NCBI GenBank assembly: GCA_013397845.1 | Contig: VZTG01001074.1 | Location: 124,001-188,000 of the forward strand | Direction of reading: 5' to 3' | Length of the DNA: 64,000 nt | From: Melanocharis versteri | Taxonomy: Eukaryota > Chordata > Aves > Passeriformes > Melanocharitidae | Shown: positions 12,905 through 26,079 of the stretch, one piece after another | How the letters are laid out: the number at the start of each line of letters is the position of its first letter | Position numbering within the stretch: position 1 is the first letter of the stretch | Translations under genes and position numbers: made by a program | Notes under the pieces: model-generated | The model's database searches: none | What the model was told of the DNA's origin: nothing | Seen by the model: the letters and a program-made list of their open reading frames with translations, nothing else

Positions 12905-15685
12905 ATACAGTAAGGTTACTGTTGATCTCGGGCAGCCAGAGAGGAGGCCGGGCAACATCCAAGTCCTTCAGTCCTATAGGGGACTCTTGGCAGCTTCTAA
13001 AAGTCTTGTTTTGTGCATTAATGGAAGGAGAGAGAGAATTTGCCTGTGCTAGGGGAAAGTTGGCAGGTGAAGGAACAGCACAAGAGACGCCATTGTGCCA
13101 ACAAGTTACTTAGTTCTGAGTATTAGGCAATGTGTACCCAAGAATTCATGGGATCCTAAAACTGCAGAAACAGCAAATCACTGACCTGTCACTCCCTGCA
13201 GATGGGGAGCAGAGACCTGGCAGTGGCACAGAGCGAGATGGGCTGCAATAGCCAAGCAGTCTCCAGAAGAAAGTGGGGTATGATCGTGTCTAAAGAGGAG
13301 CAGAACACCCTTTTCACTCTTTCCTCTTGCCTCGATACGCTTTCTCCTCCATCCGGGCTGAGGGCTTTGCCACTGCACCAACTAATGTATTCCTGGGAGA
13401 GGCCACTCCTCAACTTTGTCATGGACCAGTCTGATCCTAATCAGTACAGACTTCTCTCTTGCTAAATGACAGGAGTGTTTGGAAGTGCTGGAATTGTCCA
13501 TTTAGTCACTGTGCCTGCCAGATTCCCACCTAGGAATGCGTGCTCTGCACTTGCAACCTCTGCAGAAAGAAAAGCAGCATGGGGGTGTGAAAACTGTTCA
13601 GAAGCAAACACTGCTTCCCCAAGCCACTGCCCAAGCCATAAAAGGAACTCAGAATGCACTGCAGATCAGAAAAATTCCATTAAATTCTACCCATTATATA
13701 TTCTAAAACAAGATGGCAGAGTGCCAAAATACCTAAACAAAGCAGGTTGTTGGGGGAGTTTTTTTCACACAATTTCTATCCCACTGAGAAGTAATAAGGC
13801 CTGGAGATCTTATAAAGAAACCTGTTCTTGAACAATTTATGGCTCAGATTTATAGGTCCAAGAAATGAGGATGGTTCAGATTAATTTCCTATAAGCATCT
13901 ACTTTCAAGAGTTCTTCTCCAAACCAAACCTGAGCCAATTTTTTTTCCCAGTTAGCTGCCCTTTTACACTGTCTGAGTCATGTGAAGGGGATGGAAGATG
14001 GCCACAACTGCATGTTTGGGAATTCCAGCAGCTATGGAGAAGACTCCAACTGCTTTGAATCACTGGAATATTTTCTTGGGCTTTGATTGCAGAGGAAAAA
14101 CTTCAAGCACACCTGAAACCTGTGTTAAACCACTTCATGGCTGGCACCCAGCACCTCACCTCCTCTTTGTATTATATATTCTCTTGGGGTCACCACTGTG
14201 AAGATTCCAAATCCAAGAGCTTTGTCCCACAGTGGATTTGCAAAAGTAGCTGAGGGGTTTGTTTCTGGTTTTTTTGTTTGGTGTTTACTCAATCTGAACG
14301 AAAGATTTTGGATTACATTTCATGTAAAAGTTGCAGAAAAAGTCCTTTTAGCTGAGACTGCTGAAATTAAATATTGACATTTTAGCTTTTAAATTTTGAT
14401 TGGACACAAGTAATTCAGGGAAGTCAACATGAATTAATTGGTGCAATGCTGGGCTGCCAAACTGGCATTATTTTTATTATTACTAGTTCTAAAAATGGAT
14501 TTGGCCACTCAGCAGGGGCCAGCTTTTCTTGTAGAAGATAAACCCATCCTCAATCTTCTAATAATCATGAGTTGTCCACCTTCTGTGCTGTCCATTGCCC
14601 CAGATAAAGCAGGATTAGCAATGAGAAGCCAAAGCTTGTATAGTTCACCTCAGCAGGTCAAGTGAAGCTTTCAACACTTGGTTGAAGATTTTCTGAAGAC
14701 CTCGGCATTGCTTTGCAGGTGGGAACCACCAAATTCAGCCCAAATTGAGAATTTGAAATGCATAGTCCTCCTGAAAATCTGGCACCAGAAAGGCCATGAA
14801 ACACTGGCAGGAGCACACCTTGACTTTATCTTAGCTACCTTGGCTAGAGGTGAACTAATCAGACATTTTATATGACCCTAAACCTTACCACAGTCCATAA
14901 AATGAATGAAAATACAACAGTTAGGAAGAGATAGTAAAGCATATGTTCACTCTACTGGAGGGGAAAAGTTAAATAATGTAGCATTAAAAAGGAGGTGATT
15001 TAGGTATTGAAGACAAATGTATACAGAGAAATACTAAAAGCAAAGTACAACTTTATACATGCAGGTGGATGGTCCGAGAAAAGTCAAGGTGACAGAAATT
15101 GGTTAAAAAGACTTCAACCCCCCTGGACTCTCTGTACTATTTAGGGTTGTTTCCAGGCCATTTTTTCCCAGAGGGTAAAATACAGAGATCTGAGCAACAG
15201 TTGAAGCAAATAGAAGCCACATCAGTCAAGCTGAAGTCATGCAATTTAATCCTGCACATCCCCTACCTTGTTATATTAATTTCTGATTACACCATACTTA
15301 GAGAAAAACATGTGTTCACTGGCAGGCTACAGAGAAAGCAAAAGCTGGGGAAATCTTAAGTCAAGGCATTGTATAAATAGAAATTTGAATACCAATTTCC
15401 ACAGGAAGGGAGAAGAGTGGTAAGTTTTCATTTTCCGTTATTACTACATGTTGATAATGTGCTTCGTAGTGTAAATACCTTTAATTGACACAAATGCATT
15501 TTTCTTTTTTTTTTAATCTATGGGTCTTCTCTCTCATCCTGCAGCAAATCAGAAGCCACTTTTCTGATATCTGTATTCTGGTATCACAGTATAATTGGGA
15601 TGAAAAGAGAACTACAGCTGATATTTTAACCCAGAGTGGTTCTGGTTCAGTATATTCTCATTTGAATCACAGATGAAAAGGGAAA
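12905..15685. other. Non-genic stretch
   Basis: No gene is recognised. Open stretches of up to 121 codons (13466-13831) overlap others on both strands and have no family resemblance. A very strong splice-acceptor-like tract (long pyrimidine run, then CCTGCAG ending at 15544) has no matching downstream donor and may be chance. The rest looks unique. Confidence 0.5.
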
Positions 15686-15689
15686 GATG

Positions 15690-15885
15690 GTCTATGAGGT
15701 TGGACTGAGAGTTCAAGATAGAAACTCTACTTCCTATTATGCCACCAAACTTTGGCACTAAAATTTGGGCAAATCATTTAGCATTGCTGTATCTCAGCAT
15801 CCCATGAAGCTGGCTTAATGTTTTCCTGCTGTTAAGGAGTTTTGTAATGGGGAAAAAATAAAGTTAGAGACTTTGAAAGCAACCA
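15690..15885 (+). mobile_element. MIR-like (CORE-SINE) remnant
   Basis: The order of landmarks matches the MIR/CORE-SINE consensus. First GACTGAGAGTTCAAGATA (recalling the GACTGGGAGTCAGGA block), then CTCTACTTCC..TGCCACC (CTCTGCCACT block), then TTTGGGCAAATCATTTAGC (TTGGGCAAGTCACTTAACC) and TGTATCTCAGCATCCCAT (TGCCTCAGTTTCCC). After a short unalignable stretch follow TTTTGTAATGGGGAAAA and AGACTTTGAAAG, as in the 3' part. The copy is heavily diverged and has no clear tail or target-site duplication. MIRs are ancient amniote SINEs, and bird genomes keep a few decayed copies. Of all repeat calls here this has the longest run of ordered landmarks. Confidence 0.6.
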
Positions 15886-15962
15886 GGGAAATAGTTTTTC
15901 TAGTAAATGATAATGGAGTTTTTAAAACAAATTCAGAAAAGTGAGAATTTAATGCTACTTTC

Positions 15963-15978
15963 GGGGGGAGGGGGGAGG
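15963..15978 (+). repeat. G-rich run
   Basis: Two runs of six G separated by single A bases, then GG. It could form a weak or two-tier quadruplex; it lacks four separated runs of three G with loops. A low-complexity tract. Confidence 0.7.
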
Positions 15979-16233
15979 TTATTGTATTAAAAAGTGTTGG
16001 GGATCAATGCAGAACAAGTATACCCACTGGTTCAAATAAATAATCAATCAAAGGAAGATTTTAGATTTGTTTTCAATTGAATTAGTTGCCTTGGATCCAT
16101 ATTCTGGCAATAACATACCTACTCTGTTTTATTGTAGAATTTAAAGCTGTATAAGCACATCAAGGTAAAAAATTACTTCAGATTTCAACTTAAAACCTTG
16201 GTAAAATAACAAGAGATTGAACCCCCTCAGGGC

Positions 16234-16256
16234 AAAAAAAAAAAAAAAAAAAAAGN
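16234..16256. repeat. A21 homopolymer next to the only ambiguous base
   Basis: Twenty-one consecutive A bases (16234-16254) are followed by G and then by N at 16256, the only ambiguous base I saw in the window. The N most likely marks uncertain base calling or an assembly join after the homopolymer. No retroposed body with a polyadenylation signal is recognised immediately upstream, so a retroposon tail is possible but unsupported. Confidence 0.85.
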
Positions 16257-16689
16257 TTTAATTCAGTCTCTGAAAAAGATAATAGTGAAAGGTCTGGCTT
16301 TGCTTACGCCAAAGGCATTTTGCCATCTACCTCCACAGAGCCAGGACAACCGTGCTGGGTTTTGTCGAGCCTCAATCCCACAAACTGTGCGATGGAGAAG
16401 GGAATTTCTAAAGTCAGTGGGATTCCCCACAGCTCTCAGGATCAGAAATTTTGTGGGCAACTATGTATAGAACTTGTTTGAATTTTGGCCCAAGAGTTTT
16501 CTCATTTCCTTTGACAGTCTCCATAAAAACCCTCTTGTGCAACTGCACTATCTTTTCATCTCGGGATGCCAAAATACGAGAGTCTGAACATCTGTTTGAA
16601 AAACAGAATATGCCAATATTTAAATTAGCAATGGTTTCTTTTCCCTCCAAGACCATCAACTAATTATTTGAAATAGATTTACCCAAATA

Positions 16690-16742
16690 TTGCACTTAGC
16701 TCCATATTACACACGCATAAATGAGAACAGAATTTGGCCCAA
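16690..16742 (+). mobile_element. Possible end of old palindromic MITE-type repeat
   Basis: ATATTACACACGCATAAATG followed by AGAACAGAATTTGGCCCA resembles the TTACACCAGTGTAAATGAGA plus TCAGAATTTGGCCC end of the ancient family also suspected at 12316 and 52499. Only about 50 bases are alignable by eye. A further similar fragment may lie at 16407-16447 (AAAGTCAGTGGGATTCC, later CTCAGGATCAGAA). Confidence 0.35.
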
Positions 16743-16966
16743 TATGTTTAAGCTAAGCACATTTTTGCAGCTATGAAAAGTAATCTGATTTCCATGGAAT
16801 AGTTCATACATGGCAATTTGCCTTCCTGGGCCTCAGTTCATGTCAAGCCTTTTCACTCTGTTCATTTTATGAAGATTTAATTGAATCCTACTTAAATAGC
16901 ATCAACTAGCACTTATTCATAAAGCCATCAAGCCTTTCATCACAAATTCATAGTTTTGTAATTCTT

Positions 16967-16980
16967 AAAAAAAAAAAAAA
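16967..16980. repeat. A14 homopolymer
   Basis: Simple A tract followed by TCATATATAT. No mobile element body is recognised upstream. Confidence 0.85.
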
Positions 16981-16999
16981 TCATATATATTCAGTCATA

Positions 17000-19900
17000 C
17001 TATCACTGGAAACACTTGAAACAAACTCTTCTGTCCACAGTCCTCTACCACAATTTTGAAACCTCATTTTGGATTTCCATTAGGAAGAATCATATTTTGA
17101 CCAAAGGTGACTTTATTTTTCATTGTTTTCTTGCAAAAATGTGATGGTGAAGTTACTGCTTCATGGACAAGGTTTGTCTTAGGATGAGCTGATAGACAGG
17201 AATCTAAAATAATAGGAGGCAGGGAAGGCAAAGTTGTTTGGGCAAACCCAGAGGAGTGTTTTCCCAGTAGCAGAAAGGGATGGCACAGCCAAACTCTCCC
17301 TAATCCACCTTTGTCAAGAACTCTACCAGAGCAAGTGTGGAGCAGACAAACCCCATACAGTCCCTAAAATGCATTAAACCAATTTCTAGAGAAGTTTTGT
17401 ACAACTGTCAGAAATTCATGAGGAAGGTAAAATCTGACTCCCAACAGGTGTAAATTATCAATACACAGAGATATTTAGGTAGCAATAAAAAAAAAACCTC
17501 CAAATAAACAACTAAAAAATCAACTAAGAAAAAAGACACCCAAAAGCAGAGGGATGAAGTATTTTCTCAGTAGCCCTTAGCAGCCCTTCTGCATCAGCCC
17601 AGCCATCCTGCTGGCAGGGAGGCAGCACATCTTCCCCTCTAGCACCAGCACCATCTGCACCACCACCTCTTTTACCCCCATTATTTCATCCCACAGTTTT
17701 CTACCTTTAGCACCTCAGCATCAACACTGCTGAAACTGTATTTTCTGAAAGAAAATCTGAGTACTTTTCCATCGGGTAAATTCTTCCATTTACTGCCCCC
17801 CCCAACCCTTTTGACCCAGGTTGTTATTTGCCAGAACAAATTGGATCTTACATTATTGGTTCTTGTTCTTTACAGTCGCAGAGCTGATACCATGCTGTTC
17901 ATAACAACCTTTCCAAAATAACTCAGACATGCCTCAGGTAATTAAGGAATTATATCCTCCCAGCCAAACAATACCATATTTCTTATTTCCATCATATAAA
18001 TGATCCCATGAGGGACCAGGAAGCCTTTTTGTCTCATAAAAATAGCTTACACAGGTGCATACTTAAAGCATGATTTCTTGTTATTATTTGGCATGGTAAA
18101 GACATGGTGGATTTAACTTCTTTGCAGTGATGAAAACCATGTGGATTGTGGCAATGCCCACCAATACAGATCTCTGATAGTGCAGGCAGAGCAGGAAAAT
18201 TGACTTATTCATCCAGAATTGGATGGAGATGATTTTCATTGCCTACAATATTCAGTTTAATTGATTCTGGATTATACCTCCAAACAGAGACGTAGGAAGA
18301 GCCCTTTCAGTTTGAAAGTAAAATCATGATAGACGTGAGGAAGTACCCATTCCCTGTCTACCTCATTACCCTGTCAAAATGCTATGGGAAATGAAAATAA
18401 TTTCCCTTTTTGTTTCCTTATTAATTTTCACATAAAAGCAGAGAAAATATAAACCACCAGAAATTCTCAAAGCAATAGAGAAGAAAGGAGAGGTAAAAAT
18501 GGGAAAGTGAAAATTTCAGTCCACGCCAAAAAAGACAAAAGATGGTTCACAAACAATTCCTGTATTGGACGTCCCCACCTTAAGGCTGACTCCAGCCACT
18601 CTGGAGCTGCAGACACGTGGACAGCCCAGCCTGGCCTGCCTGTGTCATTCAAGGGTTGCACTAACCCTTCTTCCAGTCCCCTCACCTTCAGCTCTCTGCC
18701 GGCCCTTCGGTTCTGTGTGTACTCACAAGACTTTGCTAATTTTTTAACCTCTTGGGAAATCCTCCCTTTTGTTCTCCACTTTTACTTTGCTTATCTTAGT
18801 TTGGCACCCTCTTATCTGCATTCTTTCACACCTTTTCATTTTAAGAGGTTTTCTTCACTACTATTACGATCCTCTAGAAGTTTAATGCAGAGCTTCTGAG
18901 CCTGTGTTAAGTAGGTAATTCCTCTGTTACTGCCTGTCTGCTCATAAGTGCAGTAACATTTCCAGGAAGGATGAACATTCAGGTCTTGTTGCCTCCTATT
19001 AGTCAAACCTCACTTCCAAAGGTATTGGGCAGACTCCTTCCAACATTCAAACGTACAGGCTTTGGGCTCCTCCCTATGAGCTTGTTCCCCCAAATATTCA
19101 GCCTTAACACATGGAAAGTTTCTTGACTGATCCAACCCCAAAGAACACATATCTGAGACTGTTCAAAATTAAAACACAGTGCAGAGGAAGGACTTTCCCA
19201 TCTCCTCACAAAGGGTTGGACTCTCTTTGCCTCATGCTTTATTCACTGTCAATAAACACCTTTTACAGCAAGGGTTTTTATTCACTGGAAGGTCCCCTCA
19301 GCTTCCTCCTGAAGCCAGGTGTTTCCTGGCAATACCTATTGTCCCATCCTCATTCCCTCACACCAACTGGAGGGCTCTCGCTTGCTTCTTTTGTTCAGAA
19401 CATAATCTGCCTCCATGAACGCTTTTCTCACACTGGGAAAGTATCTCCCATCTGGCCAGAATCAACCTTCCTTTCCTTTCTCACCAGCCCTGCCAGATAA
19501 CAACGGGCTCATCCTCCCACAACCAGAGCCTACGGCTGCGTTCTCCAAGCAGAGCAGGACTGGTGCCAACTCAACATCATGAGCAGCAGCACGCTGTGAG
19601 ACAAACAGGGACATTATTCCAAGTTTCAGCTTCCTCTTCCCTTTCATGGTACAGTATCTGCTTAGTTCATCAAGGCAGAGAGCAAAGTACAGTCCAAAAA
19701 CGTGCGCCGATATCCTTCCAGTGCACATTAAAACCCAGTCCCTCAGCTATCGGCACTAAATAAATCCCAGGCACTGCACAGAGCATTAACCACTTCACTG
19801 AACCAGGATGGACAGGGCAGTGCACGTTCTGCTCTGTGGAGCTGCTCCTCAGCTGGAGAAGTTTTCCTCAGGCAACAAAATGCCTGTGCTTGCCTCTATG

Positions 19901-22430
19901 GCAGCGTGGTCCTTGCCTGGTGCTTTGGGGGACAGCCCTGTGCGGGTCAGAGAGAACCCCAGCTGGGCGAGGGGGCTGCCAGGGCCAGCAGAGAAGGCAC
20001 TGCATGTCCCAGAGGAGTCTTGGTGGCATTTCCTGCAGTGGCTGGAGGTGGGACACTGCCATGGGCACCAGCAGCCCATTATCCCTCTCCTTTCCCAGCA
20101 CGGGACCAGGCAGAGGCTGTTGCCTGCACTGAGGACAAACACCTCTGTGTCTACATAAAAAAGCCTCTCCCAGGCTGCTGCAATCCACGTCGTGGATCAG
20201 GGATTCCCTGTAATGAACATCACTGCTGAACAGCCCATGGGCACCAAGCACTTGATCCGGCACACAGGGGAATGTCAGCCCTGTGCTTTTTCACACAAAA
20301 CAAAACAGGGTCTTAAGTCACCCATAATTGCACCTGACGATGTAAAACGGTCAGAAAAAGAATTTAAATTAAATGCTAGACGTTGGTTATGTCTTTATCA
20401 TTCTGGTGCCTTCCTCAACTCCCTCTTTTTCCTTTTTTAAGTTTTTCTTTGGGGAAGATGAAGCTGCTTTGTTTTGTTCTGATTTGTTTTTTTGTTCCTG
20501 CCAATTGTGTGAAATGGAACATATTTGGGAGGAATGAATTAAATTTTACAAAAGCTCTTCTAATAATATATATTTAAAAAAAATAAGCAAAGAATAACAA
20601 GTATTTGCCCAGTAGATGAACTGTAAATGTTATCAGGCAAAGTAAACATTCCAACTGTAATTGTTATTGTAGATGGATGAATTCATAAATATGGAAACAC
20701 TAAAAAAAATGGTGTAATACAGAAACAAAATGCAATGGACTGAGGAAAGAATGCAGCATGCAGCAGGCTGGGCAAAGGCAGTTCAGAAAGGTTACAGAGC
20801 TAACAAGAGCACTGAAAAGCAGAGCTCTCTAAAGTGGCACCAGCGCAGTGGGAGCTGATGCAAACACTCATCACCTATTCACCCCTCGGGATGTTGTTGA
20901 TACCATAAATGAACCCAGAGGAAGGGTTTCCAATCCCCTCTGTCCAACTCCAAACAACAGGCCCTCATTAGGAGTTTAGGTTGCATTAGGGCAGCACTTT
21001 TGAAGTCCTTCTCCCAGCTGTCCTCACCCACCATGCTTCAGCTCGCAGCACAGGGGGTTGTGGAGCACACCAACCCCTTTGGAAACCAGAGGATGTACTC
21101 CAGGGACACACATGGAGAGCCACAATCCCTGGCAAGTCCTTGGGCAATCCAGACTGAACCCCTCCCTAAGGAGCCCTGCAGACACGGGGTTCTCAGCACG
21201 GAGTGTTTTGCTCCCGCTGCACCAAGGCGACACAGGCACACCCCAGGCTGGAGCTGCTCTACCAAGGCTTCTCCAGAGGACAATTCACCTAAACAGGGAT
21301 GCTGTTTACTCTGTACTGCCCTCAGTAGGATTTTTTCACTCCCATTCTCTTTCACTGCTGGCTGTCAGGCAGCATAAATACATGTGATAAAATCATATTG
21401 ACTGACTTAGGGGGTTTCGTGTTACTGGTGTTTTTCTTAGAGCTCTGCCTTATGGGAGACCCCGCACTCCTGACACGCTGTACTAGATTCAAAGGCATCC
21501 TGGATTGTTTGACAGATATGACTGCATGTAAGGAGTGAAAGCACCAGCTGTCACCCTCCAAAGGCACTCTGGGCACATTCGGTGGAAGAAATGCAACCAA
21601 ATTCCTGCCCAGTCCACAGAGACAACACAAAAAAATGAATTCTTCTGTGTGCACTGCACTCACAGGACACATCCCCACACTGCTGCCCCTTGGGCCAAGC
21701 TCAGGCAGCAGTGGAGTCGAGGCCAGGCAGCCTGGCCTTGCCCTAGCACCTCTCCTGGCACTGTTTTGGCAGCGGGTGGCATCATCAGTACACCTGGCAA
21801 GAATATCAAGGCCCCAAAATGACTTATTTTCCCCTATCCCAGCCCCATTCATACCCAACTGTGGGCCTGCACGTTCTGTTTTCCCCCTGCTGCTGTTGTG
21901 GCCCGCAGAGAGATAAATGCCCCTCTCATCCTGCAAAGTCAGACAGGCTCCTTCCTTTCCAAGTGCTCCGGATCCCCAGTGGGATGGTCAATGACAGCAA
22001 GGCACTTCTCATCATTTTCAGCTCGTTGAGTTGCTCCATTGAAACCAAGCTGTACTTTCAGGAAAGGAGCATCATCTCCAGCCTGACTCTTTTAGAAAGC
22101 TGCCCTTCATTTTGCCAAACTTCCATCAGTACTTACACCCTTGGTTTCCTCCACACGATGCATCGCAAGCACAAATATTAGCCCTCAGCTGATCTGATCT
22201 TCAATCATGAAAAGCTGTCTCAGAGCTAATGCCTGCACCCACGGTTCATTAGCAGGCAGGGGAAAAAAAAAGCTTCTGAGAAATAGGAAGGCTGGTCCCT
22301 CGCTCATCTGAAAATTTATCTCTGAATATTCAGTACAACCTCAGTCATTAGTTTCCAAAGTCACATACGGAGCAGATAGATGTCAAATCAATATCAAGAC
22401 AGATAACTTCTTATCAGTGGGAACGGATAC
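17000..22430. other. Non-genic stretch with two GC-richer patches
   Basis: No gene is recognised. Patches at about 19800-20260 and 21000-21940 are GC-richer and hold overlapping open stretches in several frames on both strands. The longest open stretch of the window lies here (194 codons, minus, 21352-21936). It has no recognisable domain, signal peptide, membrane segment or splice framing, and multi-frame openness points to low stop density rather than coding. A C8 run lies near 17797. Confidence 0.5.
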
Positions 22431-22439
22431 TGAGAAACA

Positions 22440-23010
22440 GCCTCTGTGTGATGGTATCATTTCATTAGGTTAGTTATCACCAACCAGTGCCATATGTGAC
22501 AATCTCCTATAGCCCTGGAAAAAGCCCGAGAGATAATAGTATGCTTTATAGCTTAATTCTCTGCACCAGTTAATTATATGGCACATTAAATCTACCTCAA
22601 AATAAACAAATATTGCAATTACAGCTAGAAAAAAAATGTATGTCATTCTCATCAACCAAAGTTTGACTGGGGGAGCTGGGTACATTTAGAAATCTAAATC
22701 AATATGTAGGTCTGAATATGGATAGCTAGATGACCGCCAATCCTTACATTTAAAGACTATTGTGCTGATCAGACAGCATTAAATCAAAATAATACTTCTT
22801 TTCAGGAAAGACATCTTTCTAATTTTTTACCATTTAAACAAACACTTACATATTGAACTGCTTTGCATACTTGCTACACATAAATGCTTGAAATACTGAC
22901 AAATCCATACTTTAGATTCATTTTTACCATTTTTGCCTCATACGGCAGCACACGCAGTAAGATACAAGTGAATTAATTTCATCACTGTGATGGATTAGAA
23001 GTATGCAAAT
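22440..23010. promoter_or_regulatory. Candidate conserved noncoding element
   Basis: AT-rich, repeat-free block with TTAATTAT, ATTAAATC and AATTAATTT homeodomain-type cores and a perfect POU octamer ATGCAAAT at 23003-23010, near the right edge. Open reading is poor. Composition and motif content resemble vertebrate developmental enhancers in gene deserts; conservation is untested. Confidence 0.22.
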
Positions 23011-23019
23011 CTAATGGAT

Positions 23020-26000
23020 CCCCCAGTGTTCCTTCGCTATCCTATTACTCCTGCTTACAAAAGATTGCAAAACTTTCATTACATTGGCCCATCAGTCAAA
23101 CATTGAGTCAGCTACTTCATCTTTCTCTGTCTCTCTCCCCACGGCTCTATTTATATCAACGAGATGTTGGACAACCCTCCACAGAGCAGCAACCGAACCA
23201 CAGGCCCCCTCCAGCAGCAAAGAGCTCGAAAATCAGATCCATGAAAGCTCCTCTGGCACACCTCTGCTGTGGAGTTTGCAGGATGGGCTGGATCACGATA
23301 CGCTCCCCGTCCTGTGCTTCCCTTCTCCCAGAGTAAATAAACCCCACTAATTAGGTTAAGGGATGAGTAATGTCACAGCTGCACTAAATGACTCTCAGAG
23401 AGGAACTATGGAATAACTCAAGCATTTGAAGGAGTACAGAAGCAAGTGCTCTACAATAACCCACCATATATCAAAATAATAGAAAGAGACAGAATTTGGC
23501 AGCAGCGAGGACATGGCAGTATTGACATACACAGATATGTCCAACATAAATATTGCGAGATCTTTTATCAACAGTTTCTAAACACAACAGGAATGTGCAT
23601 GGAGTGCAGCAGCTCAGCTCCAAACAGCACCACGCTAGAGATGACCAGATTTTAGATGTCGATTGTGAGTGGGGTGGAGAAGAAAGGAGGAGGGGGGGAG
23701 AATGGTTTGCAGCTTAGTAGGTCACTTTCAAACCAGCAGCATTGGTGCCAAATGGAGCTTTCTAATTACTCTTATTTTCCTGCTGAAATTGCAAGAGAGG
23801 CACAAAAAGCTGCACAGCGCTGGGGTGATTCACATGTTTCTGGAAGCTGCAGCCCAGGCAATCCCTCCCTGGCACTGGGGCTGTTGTCTGTTGAGGGTAT
23901 TAGGGTTTAGTAGCTCCAGGCTGATCTGATGAAAAGCAGTGACAGATATTCAGTCTATAGAATTGTAGTGGGGAAAACAAGCTTTTTGCTTTTCAAACAG
24001 TATACTTTAGAAGTAACAAAAAGATATTGTTTTTCATATTTAAGCTCCTTAAAGTTGTTGATTCATAAATACTGTGATATCCATACCATTTCTCTACACA
24101 ACAGCATTTGAAAAGACTTCCAAAATGAAAAAAACTGTTTTAATTTTTTTCCCTCTTTTTGAAAACACAAGCTTGAATGTGTGAAAACAGTCTCAGCCAG
24201 CACAAAGTTAGCTACTCTCCAGACCACCTATCTAGCGCCACACTGAAAAATCTGATTTAGCAATTCTACACATCCCTCTCCTACTGGGCATCTCCAAACA
24301 TTTGTCCTGTTTTCTCCAAGACACACTGACAGAGTTCTGGCTGAGTACAATATATTCCTATTTTCTATTGCTTTTGTGGTTACCATCAAATTTCTGGGAG
24401 TGGTTCCTTGCATCCTACTGAGCAGAAATGAGGGAGGCACCCCCTTCAGTTCAGGCTGCTCTAGGTGTACCCCAGCCCCTAAAAAGGCAAGGCAGAATCC
24501 CCTGCCTGTGTCTGACCAGCCAGCTACTGACACCCACCACCAAGAAGATTCAAAGGGCTCTTGCCACGGATATCAAATTTCTGCCAAACACATCCTTCAA
24601 AATTAATTAGCACTGCCTGCCCTGACCCACTGCAGATACCACACTCAGTACCTCAAAGTGAGCTGGAATTGAAATACTCCAAACAACCCCGAAACGCTCA
24701 CAAAGACCCAGAACTTAATTGCTCATGTTTTCATGAGCCTAAATAAAGGGTAGGATCAGGGCATAACAAGCAAATACAAATTAAATATCTAGCCTTGTAT
24801 ACTTAACTTTAAGCTGATGTTGCCTCCTAATTAAAAAAAAAAAAAAAGAAAAAGGAAAACAACAAGAAAAGAAGTACGAGAAATCTTATGAATCCTTGTA
24901 TGAGTCAGCTTTAATAAAAAAGGGCATGAACATCCACAGTCAGAGCCCTGGAGACGCTGAGGTGCTGCTTCTCATGCTTTTCTACACTGGCTACAAAGGA
25001 GCAGTCAACCACTAGCCCAAGGGCTGGACCAACATAACATGAGGTGACCCCTAAGCATGCAGTCAGTGAAAGAATTCTGGGAGATGTTGCCCTTGTTCTT
25101 CAAATCTGGGAAATTCCAGGAACATCTTTCCTCCTCCACCTCACTCCTCGGCATTACCAACACACCACCTGGGCTGAGAATTCTCCACTGGAAAAAAAAT
25201 CTGCAGTGTGATAATAAGCAAAAGGGAGACTGTTCAATACAACACCCAATACAAGGGGTGGCGAGGGGGAAGTCTGAAGAAGAAACAGATTTTATTTGCA
25301 AGTTAATTCCAATTCTAAATATTATTTGCAATAGTTTTGGGCACATCAAATATTTGTTTCCTACAAGTTGTGTTTTTCACCCTTCTTGGGGTCGAAGCGG
25401 ATGTTTTCATATTTTTCAAAACTTTACACATTCTGCCTGGGGCGTTTGTTCTACCAAAGAGGTTAGAGCCTCTGGAAAATCTTATTCTGGTTTGTACTTC
25501 CAAAGAGGCTTAAGGATCTGTAAAAAAGACTATTGCCTCAGCATCTTTTTATCCATACATTGAGCCCTACCAGAGTGCAAGGTATTATAGTTTAATTCCA
25601 TTTGGAGACCCACCAGCAAGATACTGGAAACATCCCAGGGGCTGGTTGCTGAAAGGGGAATCAGAGCTCGCTGGCACTGAGCTGGAGATGAAGGTCATTC
25701 AGGCAGCCTGAAATTCAGTGATTGCCCACGCTGGACTTCTCCGTGGCTGTTTTTAAGGATGTGGGCACTTCTTTGTCACTGGGGTGATTATCACAATCCT
25801 ACTCCTGTTGTATGTGTTTTACACATCCACTCATTGATTTCACTGCCTGGTTTTGGCATTTTTGTTCTTCCGAGCTGCTAGGCAGGGCTTTGACCTTTTA
25901 CTCACTTACCCAGGCTCACTACACTGCTCCATTTGAGGTGTGCTCATCAGGCCTTTAAATTCCAACACATTTTCAAGAAATGTCATGAGGAAAAATATCC

Positions 26001-26070
26001 ACAGCTTTAATTTCAAAAATAAGTGTAACATCACACAGGTGAAACCCCAACAGGATAGTTCTTACTGTAA
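23020..26070. other. Non-genic stretch
   Basis: No gene is recognised. A168-codon plus-strand open stretch (25057-25563) has no resemblance to a known family. A15 lies at 24833-24847 in an A-rich patch. Nothing else is recognised. Confidence 0.5.
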
Positions 26071-26079
26071 AACTGATAC

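Noticed and set aside
21352..21936. Longest open stretch, 194 codons, minus strand
   Set aside because: No recognisable domain and no splice framing. The GC-richer patch is open in several frames at once, and roughly one such length is expected by chance in 64 kb over six frames.
25360..25420. Minus-strand short reading FEKYENIRFDPKKGEKHNL
   Set aside because: Looks protein-like but is only about 20 codons between stops, with no splice sites and no known parent.
25057..25563. 168-codon open stretch, plus strand
   Set aside because: No family resemblance, composition like noncoding DNA, no start or splice context.
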